A stretch of DNA of 64,000 nucleotides from Sphingopyxis panaciterrae (lineage in GTDB: Bacteria; Pseudomonadota; Alphaproteobacteria; Sphingomonadales; Sphingomonadaceae), in assembly GCF_011762125.1 (NCBI RefSeq), contig NZ_JAASQN010000007.1, positions 67,239 through 131,238 of the forward strand. The letters are read 5' to 3'. The translations under genes and the position numbers were made by a program. The number at the start of each line of letters is the position of its first letter. The stretch's first letter is position 1. Below the pieces are notes generated by a model. It had not been told where the DNA came from. It did no database searches and saw only the letters and a program-made list of their open reading frames with translations. Positions 42,703 to 50,642 of this stretch are shown piece after piece.

Positions 42703-43038
42703 ATGCTGTTCACGACATTGCTTTTGGCCGCCATGGCGCCCGCACCGACCGCTGCGGTCGACACGTCGCGCGTCGCTTTCACCAAATGCCTCAACACCAG
42801 CATGAAGAAGGCGCTCGACGACAAGGTCGGCGCCGCCGAATATGAAATATCCATCAAGTCGGTCTGCGAAACCGAACGCGCCGCCTTCCGCACCGCGGTG
42901 ATCGCGCTCAACCGCTCGGGCGGCGATTCGGAAGCCGACGCCGCCGAAAATGCCGACATGCAGGTCGAGGATTATCACGCGAACTTCGTCGACAAGTTCA
43001 AGGATTATTCGGAAAACAACTCGCGCCCCAGCGACTAG
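42703..43038 (+). CDS. Small secreted protein encoded against the GTA genes
   Basis: A 111-residue protein with a signal peptide (MLFTTLLLAAMAPAPTAAV, start ATG 42703 after GGGGAG). The mature part is helical and charged, with two Cys (FTKCLNTSM and KSVCETERA). No family was recognised. It is on the plus strand between gp9 and gp8, back to back with gp9, and is not part of known GTA clusters. Confidence 0.72.
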   Translation: MLFTTLLLAAMAPAPTAAVDTSRVAFTKCLNTSMKKALDDKVGAAEYEISIKSVCETERAAFRTAVIALNRSGGDSEADAAENADMQVEDYHANFVDKFKDYSENNSRPSD

Positions 43039-43167
43039 ACCCCCGCCGTTTCGTCACCCCATCACACCGCTCGCCGCCTCCCGGATCCGATGTCCGTTTT
43101 GGGGTGGGGAGCGGACGTTCCGATAGCCGTCATCCCGGCAACGATCGACCGCTTTCGCCCTTTCCCT

Positions 43168-43259
43168 CGTCATCCCGGGCTTGACCCGGGATCCCGCTTT
43201 TTTGAGGGCAACGCAGGTTTCAACGTCCAGCGGGACCCCGGATCAAGTCCGGGGTGACG
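43168..43259. repeat. Dispersed palindromic repeat, copy 3 (92 bp), between gp8 and the secreted gene
   Basis: A full 92-bp copy in the opposite orientation to the one at 3149-3240, 96 percent identical to its reverse complement (4 mismatches). Together with flanking sequence it fills the 43039-43300 gap, which has no gene. Confidence 0.92.
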
Positions 43260-43300
43260 ATAAGGGTAATGCCCGCTACCGGCCGAACCCGCCCCACACC

Positions 43301-43693
43301 CTATCCCGCCAGACACCGGCACCGCACCACCGCCTCGTGCCGCCAGCCGCCATCGCGCGCGAAAGCGAACCGCGTCCGCATCACCCGCGCCGCGACGATG
43401 CTCCAGCCGCCGGCCTCGCCGCGCAGCATCGCCGCCGCCGCGTCGATCCGCGCCGCCGCGCGATCGTCCGGCACGCCGCCGGCGCCGGCCAGCGCCACCG
43501 TCAACCGCACCTCGCGTCCGGCGCGATCCTTCGTCCCCCAATCGACGCCCTCCGCCGCACCCACCGAAACATAGGGTGCGCTCGCGCGGGGCGGCACGCC
43601 GTCGAATATGCCGTGCACCAGCCCCGCCAATTCGCCGTCGGCGCTCAGCAGCGCCAGCATCCGCGTCCGCACCGCCTGTTCCGCGCCGCTCAT
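43301..43693 (-). CDS. GTA gp8: DUF3168 tail-terminator-like protein
   Basis: A 130-residue DUF3168 protein: GAEQAVRTRMLALLSADGEL at the start, GIFDGVPPRASAPYVSVGAA, and a C-terminal strand AFARDGGWRHEAVVRCRCL. The family matches tail terminator or completion proteins that cap the tail tube. It overlaps the gp6 stop by four bases (ATGA), leaving no space for a gp7 gene. Confidence 0.88.
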   Translation of the reverse strand: MSGAEQAVRTRMLALLSADGELAGLVHGIFDGVPPRASAPYVSVGAAEGVDWGTKDRAGREVRLTVALAGAGGVPDDRAAARIDAAAAMLRGEAGGWSIVAARVMRTRFAFARDGGWRHEAVVRCRCLAG

Positions 43694-44241
43694 CGCGCCA
43701 GCCCGATCCGCCGCCACGGTTGCCACAGCGCCGCGATCATCGCCGGCGGCGTACCGCCCGCACCGCCGCCGCCGTCGCGCGCATCGTGCAGATGCTGCAT
43801 CATGCGCAGGATGCCGTGGCGGATCGCTTCGGGGATGCCATTCGCGTCGGCCGCCATGCCGGCGCGATAACGCACGCGGACCTGGACCGACGCGCCGGCT
43901 TCATCGATCGACACCCAACCGCGCCCGTCGGACGCAATCCGCAGCCGCCAGTCACCATCCGCCACCACGCTTTCATCGCCCGCGCCCGACAGCAGCGTGA
44001 CATCGTCGACCCCGATCACCGGCCGCACCGCAAGCCGGATCTCGCCCGACCTAATCGGCACCGCATCCTCGGCGCTCCGGATCATCAGCCACTGGCCGAC
44101 AAAGCTCTCGCAAATATTCGCCGCGGCGCGGATCAGCCCCGCGACCACCGCATCGTCGATGCTCGCCCCCAGCCGCAGCCAGCCGCGTGCCTCGTCAAGC
44201 GTTACCGGCGCTTCGCCCGGTTCCAGACTCATCGTCATCAC
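43690..44241 (-). CDS. GTA gp6: head-tail connector protein
   Basis: A 183-residue gp6-like connector: PVTLDEARGWLRLGASIDDA, VVAGLIRAAANICESFVGQW, VRYRAGMAADANGIPEAIRH. These proteins form a ring below the portal. It overlaps the small adaptor gene by four bases. Confidence 0.88.
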   Translation of the reverse strand: MMTMSLEPGEAPVTLDEARGWLRLGASIDDAVVAGLIRAAANICESFVGQWLMIRSAEDAVPIRSGEIRLAVRPVIGVDDVTLLSGAGDESVVADGDWRLRIASDGRGWVSIDEAGASVQVRVRYRAGMAADANGIPEAIRHGILRMMQHLHDARDGGGGAGGTPPAMIAALWQPWRRIGLAR

Positions 44242-44519
44242 CGCTCCTCCACCCGCACGGTCAACGACCGCTCATCGATCTGGCCGTCGCTCATCGTCAC
44301 CCGGTTGCTCACGCGATAGACCCGCCCGGCAACACCGCCGGCCAGCGTCGCGGTGGCCCGCACCAGGTCGTGCGCCGCGCCCGCCAGCGCCACGCCGTCC
44401 GGCGCCTCGGGTGCGACCGCCCATTCGCTCGTCATCACCGCCTGGCCGTCGGGATAGGCGGCCGCCCAGTCAAATTCGATATCGATCCGGGTGCCCGGAT
44501 CCTTGACCATCATCGCCAT
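44238..44519 (-). CDS. Small phage structural protein, possible fibre/tail adaptor
   Basis: A 93-residue protein with a beta-sandwich look: DPGTRIDIEFDWAAAYPDGQ, SEWAVAPEAPDGVALAG, YRVSNRVTMSDGQIDERSLT. The pattern is that of phage fibre-tail adaptor proteins, but the match is from memory and weak. AAGGAG stands a few bases before ATG 44519. It lies between the tailspike and gp6, so an adaptor role for the spike would fit. The 181 bases to the tailspike gene hold nothing clear. Confidence 0.6.
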   Translation of the reverse strand: MAMMVKDPGTRIDIEFDWAAAYPDGQAVMTSEWAVAPEAPDGVALAGAAHDLVRATATLAGGVAGRVYRVSNRVTMSDGQIDERSLTVRVEER

Positions 44520-44700
44520 GGCCTTCTCCTTTTCCTTCGTCAGGGTTTCTGCGGCGTCACGCGGCGGTCCGATGCCTTCGGGATCGCCTCGGCGCGCGCT
44601 GCGTCGCGCTGCCCGGCGGGCTCGGGGCCCGTCCATTCGCAGGCCAGCGCGCGGCGCGTGACATCACCGATCGCGCGCGAACCCAGCGCCGCCCCGGCGA

Positions 44701-46341
44701 TCATGCCGCCGCCTCAAGCGCTGCCAGCCGCTCTTCCTGCGCCGCGATCAGGAACAGCGCCAGCTGGTCGGGCCGAATGCCGAAGCGGCTACCGGCCGCG
44801 CGAACAGTGCGCGTTTCGCCGGTCGGCCGCATCTCGGTCCGCGCGGGCTCGATCTCCGCACCGCTCGCCTCGTCTACGACCGCGGCCACCTCGAACGGCT
44901 GTAAAATATCCTCGACCTCCGCGGGCCAGGCATCCCAGCACAGAAAGGCATAGCGCGTCTCGCCCGGCGTCCCGTCGGCTTGCAGCGGATCGACCAGCCC
45001 TTCGTCGGCCATGATCTCCCACACCACCTGTGCGCGAACCCCGAAGTGGAAACGCGCCTCGTTCGCGCCGGCCTCGTCGATCCTCGCCAGCCATTGGTAG
45101 AAACCAAGCTCGGCGGCGATCCGCCTTGCCGCGCGCAGTTCGGCGGCGGCGGGCGCGCCACGCCACAATTTGTCGCGGGCATCGGACGTGTTGATCGTAC
45201 CGGTGCCCGCATAGACGACCGACCAGCGCATGGCCGATATTCCCAAAGACTGTGCATTGTCGGCACCCGGGTTTACCCGGCCGTCACCCTGGACGACAAG
45301 CCGGTCGGCTCCCCCGGTTATCAGGGTCAAAAATGCTCCGCCGCGCACGCCGGTGCCGCTATTGCCCGCGAACCGCAAACTGGGGGCGGCTGCGCTCCCC
45401 ACCGGGATGGTCAACAGGCCGCTCAGCGCCGTGTTGCGGCTGTTGTCGACGGTCAGCGCGTCGACATTCTTGATCGCGAGCGAAATTTGCGCGACGCCCG
45501 AAGCGGCATTGACGTCGATCCGCGACAGATTGCTGGCCGCGACATGCCGCACCATCAAATGGGGATTGTTGGTGCCGTCGTTGAGCCGCGACAGGAAACT
45601 GACGCCGCCGTCGATGGTGGTGAACAGACCCAGTCGTTCGCCGGCAAGCGGCGCGGTTCCGCCGACCGACAGGCCGCCGCTATGCCATCGCGCACTTTCG
45701 GCCCCGCCCGCCGCGAACCCGACGGCATTCTCCGCCGCACGGAAAATCCCGGTGTCGAGGTCGGACGAAAACGCCACCGACGGCGCCGCCGCGGTTCCGT
45801 TCTGGATGCCCAGGACCCCGCTCAGCGCATGGCGCCCGGCCGCGTCGCGATAGGCCAGGGTCGACAGGGGAATATTGACCCAGTCGGCGCCGCGCCGCAC
45901 GGTCAGCTTGTCTTCGCTCGTCCCCGTCGCGGCGTCGGCATGACCGGTCGACAGCGGCTGCTTGGCCGCCAGCGCCGCATCCAGCCCGGCGATATCGCCC
46001 GCCACCGCCGCGGCCGCGGCATCGGCCGCCCCGAACCAGCCGGCGCCGACCGTCAGTGCGACGGTCTTCAGCCCGATGGCGAAATCGACCCGCGCGCCGG
46101 CATATGACGATGCCGCCACGCTGTCGCGGATCAACCGTCCTTCACCATCGATACGGCCCAGCCCCACTTCCCACTGGTCGGGGTGCGCGATGCCGGCAAT
46201 GGCATAATGAAAACTCGTGTCGACCGGAACGACGCCGGCAAAGCGGCGATGGCCGGGCACCGCGCCGGTCGGCGTCAGCGGCCCGGTCCCGCCCTCCTGG
46301 CACAGCTCGCGCACCAGGTCGGCGAAAAAGGGAGTCGGCAT
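44701..46341 (-). CDS. Tailspike or fibre protein with a C-terminal S74-like intramolecular chaperone domain
   Basis: A 546-residue protein. The N-terminal part (about 1-130) would attach to the particle (TGAVPGHRRFAGVVPVDTSF). A beta-helical middle carries repeated GTAAAPSVAFSSDLDTGIF-like modules common in fibres. About residue 405 the segment INTSDARDK resembles the Ser-Asp autocleavage site of Peptidase_S74 chaperones, followed by a helical domain ending LALFLIAAQEERLAALEA. Such domains guide trimer folding and then cut themselves off. It is placed between capsid and connector, which is not part of the Rhodobacter layout. Confidence 0.8.
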   Translation of the reverse strand: MPTPFFADLVRELCQEGGTGPLTPTGAVPGHRRFAGVVPVDTSFHYAIAGIAHPDQWEVGLGRIDGEGRLIRDSVAASSYAGARVDFAIGLKTVALTVGAGWFGAADAAAAAVAGDIAGLDAALAAKQPLSTGHADAATGTSEDKLTVRRGADWVNIPLSTLAYRDAAGRHALSGVLGIQNGTAAAPSVAFSSDLDTGIFRAAENAVGFAAGGAESARWHSGGLSVGGTAPLAGERLGLFTTIDGGVSFLSRLNDGTNNPHLMVRHVAASNLSRIDVNAASGVAQISLAIKNVDALTVDNSRNTALSGLLTIPVGSAAAPSLRFAGNSGTGVRGGAFLTLITGGADRLVVQGDGRVNPGADNAQSLGISAMRWSVVYAGTGTINTSDARDKLWRGAPAAAELRAARRIAAELGFYQWLARIDEAGANEARFHFGVRAQVVWEIMADEGLVDPLQADGTPGETRYAFLCWDAWPAEVEDILQPFEVAAVVDEASGAEIEPARTEMRPTGETRTVRAAGSRFGIRPDQLALFLIAAQEERLAALEAAA

Positions 46342-46440
46342 GGCAGCGCCATCCTTTTCAGTTGATGTCAGGAAAAATTGGCGCCCGGCCCGCCCGAAAG
46401 GGAAGAGCGGTGCCGGACGCCCATCGCGCACCGGCTCTCG

Positions 46441-47580
46441 TCAGCTGGCGGCGAATTTCATCAGCTTGATGGCCTGCGAATCGATGATCGCACCGCCGAC
46501 CCTTTTGGTTGCATAGAAATGCACGAAGGGCTTGTTGCTGAACGGATCGCGCAGGATACGCGTCTCGCCGCGGTCGGCGATCAGGTAACCGGCGCGGAAA
46601 TTGCCGAACGCGATCGACAGGCTGTTCGCGCCGACGTCGGGCATGTCCTCGGCCTCGACGACCGGATAGCCGAGCAGGCTCGCCGCCTGCCCTTCGACCA
46701 TCCCCGGCTGCCAGATGAAAGCGCCGTCGCTCGTCTTGAACTTGCGGATCCGCGCCAGCGTGTCCGAATTCATCACCCACGCCGCGCCCTGGCGATACGG
46801 CGCCTTCAGCGAATGGACCAGCTCGACCAGCCTGTCCTGCGGGTTCGACGCCGGAAACGCGCCCGCCGTCCCCGTCGCCAGATGCTGCAACGTCCCGAAC
46901 GCGCGGACGCCGTCGGCCTCGTTCGTCGTCGTATAGGACAAGATGCCCTTCGGCCGGCTCGTCCCGTTGCCGCTGACGAACGCGCTGCCCTCGGCGACCG
47001 CAAATTCGCGCGCGATCTCGTCGGCCAGCCAGTCCTCGACGTTGAACATCGCATCGTCGAGCATCGCCTGGCTCGCCGCCGGATTGGCGTAAAGCTCGCC
47101 CGACGGCGGCGCGATCTCGGCAAAGCTGCGCGTGCCGGTCTCGGGCCGCGCCGCGGTCTCGCCGACCCAGCCCGCACCCGTCGCCCCGGTCGCGACCAGC
47201 TTGCGATAGCCGCTCGTCCCCGTCTGCACGACCGTCGCGATCGACCGGATCGGCGACAGCGACCGCAGCATGCTGGCGATCGTCCCGTCGATCTCGCGCG
47301 GCACCGCATAACCGCCCTCGCCGCCCGACGCCCCCGACAGGCTCTTCATCTCCACACCCGCATCGATCCCGCGCCGCAAATAGCGCTCGACAAAGGCATC
47401 ACGCGCCGGATCGGCCGCCTTCGCCCCGTCGAGCGGCAGCCGCGCCGCCGCCACCGTCTGCGCAGCAACCTGCGCCTTCAGCGCCGCGACCGACGCCTTA
47501 AGCTCGTCGACCGCCTCCGCCGCCAGCACCGCATCGAACGCCCCGTCGAGCGCATCCGCCTTCACTTCCATATCGTCCAT
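46441..47580 (-). CDS. GTA gp5: HK97-type major capsid protein
   Basis: A 379-residue HK97-fold capsid protein. An N-terminal coiled coil (about 1-60, delta domain) is followed by the capsid body: GGYAVPREIDGTIASMLRSL, SPIRSIATVVQTGTSGYRKL, GETAARPETGTRSFAEIAPP, and the C-terminal GYLIADRGETRILRDPFSNK. GAAGGAG precedes ATG 47580. The delta domain would be cut by the protease encoded five bases upstream. Confidence 0.95.
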   Translation of the reverse strand: MDDMEVKADALDGAFDAVLAAEAVDELKASVAALKAQVAAQTVAAARLPLDGAKAADPARDAFVERYLRRGIDAGVEMKSLSGASGGEGGYAVPREIDGTIASMLRSLSPIRSIATVVQTGTSGYRKLVATGATGAGWVGETAARPETGTRSFAEIAPPSGELYANPAASQAMLDDAMFNVEDWLADEIAREFAVAEGSAFVSGNGTSRPKGILSYTTTNEADGVRAFGTLQHLATGTAGAFPASNPQDRLVELVHSLKAPYRQGAAWVMNSDTLARIRKFKTSDGAFIWQPGMVEGQAASLLGYPVVEAEDMPDVGANSLSIAFGNFRAGYLIADRGETRILRDPFSNKPFVHFYATKRVGGAIIDSQAIKLMKFAAS

Positions 47581-47585
47581 GCTTT

Positions 47586-48068
47586 TCACTCCTTCACCAC
47601 CTGAATCACCCGCGCCAGCGGCTGCATCGGCATCGCCACCAGACTCACCTCGGCAAGGTCGAGCGCGGTCAGTTCGCGCGGGTCCGCCCCGCGCGCCGCG
47701 CGCACCCGATACCCAAAGCTCAATCCCGTCAGCGCGCCGCGCGCGACCAGCGCCGCCGCGGTCGGATGCGTGACCCGCGCCACCACCCGCAGCCCGCGCC
47801 GGTCCTCGGCCAGCGCCTCGATCACCCCGATCATCGCGCCCGGCCGATGCTGCCACAGCAAGGGCACCGCGCGCCGCTCGGCGAGGCTCGCCGCAAAGGC
47901 CCCCGCACGCACCACATCGCCGCCGCGATCGACCCGGTCGAACACCGAGGCATAGCCAGCGAAGCGGACTATTGAGGACGTGCCGCACCAGCCCGCTCCC
48001 CCGCCTGCCCGGGCGGAGGAGCGGGCTGGTGCGGCCCCAGCGTCAGCCGGGATCAGGCGCCCCTTCAC
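47586..48068 (-). CDS. GTA gp4: prohead protease
   Basis: A 160-residue HK97-type prohead protease: VRFAGYASVFDRVDRGGDVV, then VPLLWQHRPGAMIGVIEALA with the catalytic His, GLSFGYRVRAARG with the catalytic Ser, and LAEVSLVAMPMQPLARV. No ATG exists near the conserved start; the best start is GTG 48068, which overlaps the DUF6127 stop. The first 25 or so residues are coded by a long inverted repeat and look non-native. It processes the capsid protein encoded next. Confidence 0.88.
   Translation of the reverse strand: MKGRLIPADAGAAPARSSARAGGGAGWCGTSSIVRFAGYASVFDRVDRGGDVVRAGAFAASLAERRAVPLLWQHRPGAMIGVIEALAEDRRGLRVVARVTHPTAAALVARGALTGLSFGYRVRAARGADPRELTALDLAEVSLVAMPMQPLARVIQVVKE
47982..48035. repeat. 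54-base near-perfect inverted repeat within the prohead protease 5' end
   Basis: Two 27-base arms match at 24 positions, with the outer 18 perfect (starting GCCGCACCAGCCCGCTCC). It lies in the coding start of gp4, giving the low-complexity residues before CGTSSIVRFAGYAS. It could fold into a strong mRNA hairpin. Confidence 0.8.
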
Positions 48069-48373
48069 TTCAGCAATCCCGGCAGCCCCAGCTTCATCGC
48101 CAGCCCCACCACCAGCAGCGCCAGCATCCCGCGCACCGCCCAGTCGACCACCGCCGCCCACACGCTCTTCTTCGCATCGCGCCACGCGCCGAGCAGTTGC
48201 CTGAGGTCGCTCACGTCATCACGCGCCGCCGCGTCGGCCAGCCCCAGCCGCGCCAGCGCCCGCCGCGCGCCCAGCTCGCTCGCCTCCTCGACCACCGCGC
48301 GCAGCAGCGCCGCATCGGGCGCACTCGTCCCCGCCAGCGCGATCAACCGCGCCAGCGCCTCGTCCTCGTCCAT
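48065..48373 (-). CDS. GTA gp3.5-type DUF6127 small membrane protein
   Basis: A 102-residue protein: a helical N-terminal part (MDEDEALARLIALAGTSAPD, LLRAVVEEASELGARRALAR), a middle helix (DVSDLRQLLGAWRDAKKSVW) and one C-terminal span (GMLALLVVGLAMKLGLPGLL). This is the DUF6127 pattern that lies between portal and protease in many GTA clusters. ATG 48373 is preferred, with AGGA 8 bases upstream. A dispersed repeat separates it from portal. Confidence 0.8.
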   Translation of the reverse strand: MDEDEALARLIALAGTSAPDAALLRAVVEEASELGARRALARLGLADAAARDDVSDLRQLLGAWRDAKKSVWAAVVDWAVRGMLALLVVGLAMKLGLPGLLK

Positions 48374-48387
48374 GCTCATTTTCCTTT

Positions 48388-48482
48388 CGTCATCCCGGAC
48401 TTGATCCGGGATCCACAGCAGCGCCGCACTCATGGACCCCGGATCAAGCCTGTCTGAGCCTGTCGAAGGGTCCGGGGTGACG
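48388..48482. repeat. Dispersed palindromic repeat, copy 4, between portal and DUF6127
   Basis: A 95-bp element beginning CGTCATCCCGGACTTGATCC and ending GGTCCGGGGTGACG. It contains an inner TGTCTGAGCCTGTCGAAGGG stretch not found in the other copies, so it is a composite of two repeat types. Confidence 0.85.
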
Positions 48483-48488
48483 GGGCGG

Positions 48489-49607
48489 CTATTCCACCCC
48501 CAGCAGCGCCTTCTTCTCATCCGCGCTCAGCCAGTCGGCCGCCGACACCTCGCGCCACAATGCCATCCGGTCCTCGGCCAGCGCCGGCACCCGATCCAGA
48601 TCGACGCGCAGCGCAGCGCCGTCGAACCAGCCCGCCAGCCCCTGCGCGATCGCCCCCAAAATCTTCGCGCACAAAGGCAGCACCGTCAGCCGCCACAGCG
48701 CGCGATTGGCTTCGCGATAATTGGCATAGGTCGCGTCGCCGGGCAGCCCGAGCAGCATCGGCGGCACCCCGAACGCCATCGCAATCTCGCGCGCGCTCAT
48801 ATCCTTCAGCGCCAGGAAATCCATCTCGGCGGGCGACAGCGACAGCGCCTGCCACTTGAGCCCGCCCTCGAGCAGCAACGACCGCCCGGCATTCGCCCCG
48901 CCGGCAAAGCTCTCGGCCAGTTCCTCGCGCAGCCGGTCGACCTGCTCGGCCGACAGCGGCACCCCCTTGTCGCCCGGATCATGGACCAGCGCCCCCGACG
49001 GCCGCGCCGCATTCTCCAGCAGCGCCGCGTTCCACCTCGCCGCCGCATTATGCGCCGCGATCGCGCCCGCCGCCGCACCCAGGCACCCCGCGCCATAATG
49101 ATCGTCCAGCGGATGCAGCGCCTTCACATGCACCACCGCCGTCCGCCCCGCGCCATCCTCGGCGGGCAGCACCGCGCTGGCGCCCCCCGCCTTGTACCGA
49201 TAGGCGACCGGCCACCCGCGCGCATCGGCCTCGACCGTCACCCGCTCGGGGCGCAGCGCGAACAGCTCGGCGGGTGCCCCCGCGCCGTCGGCCAATATCT
49301 GGACATAGCCATTGCCGTGCAGCAGCAGCTGCGACGCCAAGGTCTCGACCAGCCCCTGCCCGCCCGACGTCGCCGCGACCAGCGCCGCCAGCGCCGGATC
49401 GCTCGCCGCCACCGGCGCCGATCCCGCCGCCTCGGCAACCAGCCGCACCGCCCGCTGGACGATCGCATTGCCCAGATACCCCTCGCGGACCTGCGCCTCA
49501 TACGACAGCGGCGCCGGCGCCGAGCCCGCGATTCCATAGCTCCCATAGACACGCGACAAAGCGGGCCGCGCAGCACCCTGCGCGGCCTTGCGGCCAAACC
49601 AGTTCAT
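48489..49607 (-). CDS. GTA gp3: HK97-type portal protein
   Basis: A 372-residue portal protein: the start MNWFGRKAAQGAARPALSR, the core VQRAVRLVAEAAGSAPVAAS, QLLLHGNGYVQIL, and the C-terminal AREIAMAFGVPPMLLGLPGD plus ATYANYREANRALWRLTVLP. The portal ring is the DNA gate of the head. It follows the IrrE-like gene after 36 bases, so the terL-portal spacing typical of GTAs is broken here. Confidence 0.94.
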   Translation of the reverse strand: MNWFGRKAAQGAARPALSRVYGSYGIAGSAPAPLSYEAQVREGYLGNAIVQRAVRLVAEAAGSAPVAASDPALAALVAATSGGQGLVETLASQLLLHGNGYVQILADGAGAPAELFALRPERVTVEADARGWPVAYRYKAGGASAVLPAEDGAGRTAVVHVKALHPLDDHYGAGCLGAAAGAIAAHNAAARWNAALLENAARPSGALVHDPGDKGVPLSAEQVDRLREELAESFAGGANAGRSLLLEGGLKWQALSLSPAEMDFLALKDMSAREIAMAFGVPPMLLGLPGDATYANYREANRALWRLTVLPLCAKILGAIAQGLAGWFDGAALRVDLDRVPALAEDRMALWREVSAADWLSADEKKALLGVE

Positions 49608-49643
49608 GATGTTCTCCCGAATAGTGAGAGCGTTAGTGCAAGA

Positions 49644-50138
49644 TTATGCGGCGAGGCCGAGCGTCTTCAGACGAATTTCCATCGCAGCCTTGGACACGCC
49701 GAAAGCGGCAGCAAGCTGCCCGGCATTTTGGTACTCGGCGAATTTTTTCCGAACCAGCGGCGCAGGCATCACGATCTGCGCCGCGAGACGGTTCGCCTGA
49801 ATTTCATGCTGCCGCGTAAACGGCGACGCCGGATTATCTTCTGGCACCCCATACAGCCTATCCGTGTGGCGATTCATCCTGTCGCCATCGATCTGCATCA
49901 GATCACGATGGAGAAGATAGTGGGCCAATTCATGGGCAGCACTGAAGCGGCGGCGCGTCGCTCCCTCGGATGCGTTGACAACAACGCTAAACCGGTCGCC
50001 CTTTCGCTCTATCCAGGCTGACTCACCTGAACCAATGGGCTTCTCGGCATAGTCGATGCCCAGGGCATCGAAAATTGCATACAAATCAACCGGAGCCGCG
50101 CCAAGGTAGCGAGCGACGGTCTGCATCTCATTTTCCAT
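49644..50138 (-). CDS. ImmA/IrrE family metallo-endopeptidase inserted between terL and portal
   Basis: A 164-residue protein with the zinc motif HELAH in SAAHELAHYLLHRD (about 68-72), followed by HEIQANRLAAQIVMPAPLV with the third ligand Glu and the conserved NRLAA-MP signature, and a helical end (LAAAFGVSKAAMEIRLKTLG). ImmA/IrrE proteases cut phage-type repressors after a stress signal. A strong AAGGAGG site 6 bases before ATG 50138 decides the start. It overlaps the membrane-protein gene upstream by 11 bases, so the two are coupled. Codon use is less GC-biased than in the GTA genes, which suggests later acquisition. Confidence 0.9.
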   Translation of the reverse strand: MENEMQTVARYLGAAPVDLYAIFDALGIDYAEKPIGSGESAWIERKGDRFSVVVNASEGATRRRFSAAHELAHYLLHRDLMQIDGDRMNRHTDRLYGVPEDNPASPFTRQHEIQANRLAAQIVMPAPLVRKKFAEYQNAGQLAAAFGVSKAAMEIRLKTLGLAA

Positions 50139-50529
50139 CGTCGCCCTCCTTTCCGGCGTCACCTGTCGCGATCACAATATCGTTCAAATCCGCGTCCGAT
50201 ATAGTGTCGCGGGGCAAATTCTGCAAACTGTCCTGAACTTCTCTCAAGATGAGGGGCGGAGCAATTTTCTTGACCTCCGCTTCAGCAACATCTTCCGCCC
50301 TCTCGATGGTCAAGCCGCGCAATGCCCAAAATCCGTACAGGGCGGCGATACCGAAAAGGGTTTGAAAAACAGTCAACGAAACCGCGATGTGGTCGAAATC
50401 CGGCTTCCCCTTTTCTCCCCACAATATGAGCAATGCGGCAGTGTCAACAATGAGGAGGACCATGAGGATCAACAACAGATAGCCTTGTTGTTCTATCGTC
50501 TTTTCAAGCTTCTTCAGTCTCGCTTCCAC
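50128..50529 (-). CDS. Two-span membrane protein coupled to the IrrE-like peptidase
   Basis: A 133-residue protein: a short coiled-coil start (MEARLKKLEKTIEQQG), two spans (YLLLILMVLLIVDTAALLIL and VSLTVFQTLFGIAALYGFWA) and a charged cytoplasmic tail. No family was recognised. Its pairing with the peptidase, and insertion within a GTA cluster, suggests a membrane sensor and protease module (inference). AT content is higher than in the neighbours. The 113 bases to terL show no gene. Confidence 0.78.
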   Translation of the reverse strand: MEARLKKLEKTIEQQGYLLLILMVLLIVDTAALLILWGEKGKPDFDHIAVSLTVFQTLFGIAALYGFWALRGLTIERAEDVAEAEVKKIAPPLILREVQDSLQNLPRDTISDADLNDIVIATGDAGKEGDDGK

Positions 50530-50642
50530 AAGCGCCTCCCCATTTTCGGACGGCTAAGACGGATCAAGGCTGGGGTCAATCAACCGGAGAACATACCCGG
50601 CAGCAAGCACCATGTTTTAGGTCCGTAGCGGATGCTTCGGCA

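Noticed and set aside
47581..47988. 515-residue capsid protein with a 136-residue extension
   Set aside because: The extension is antisense-like low-complexity sequence lying over the protease gene; the ribosome site and family start support 47580.
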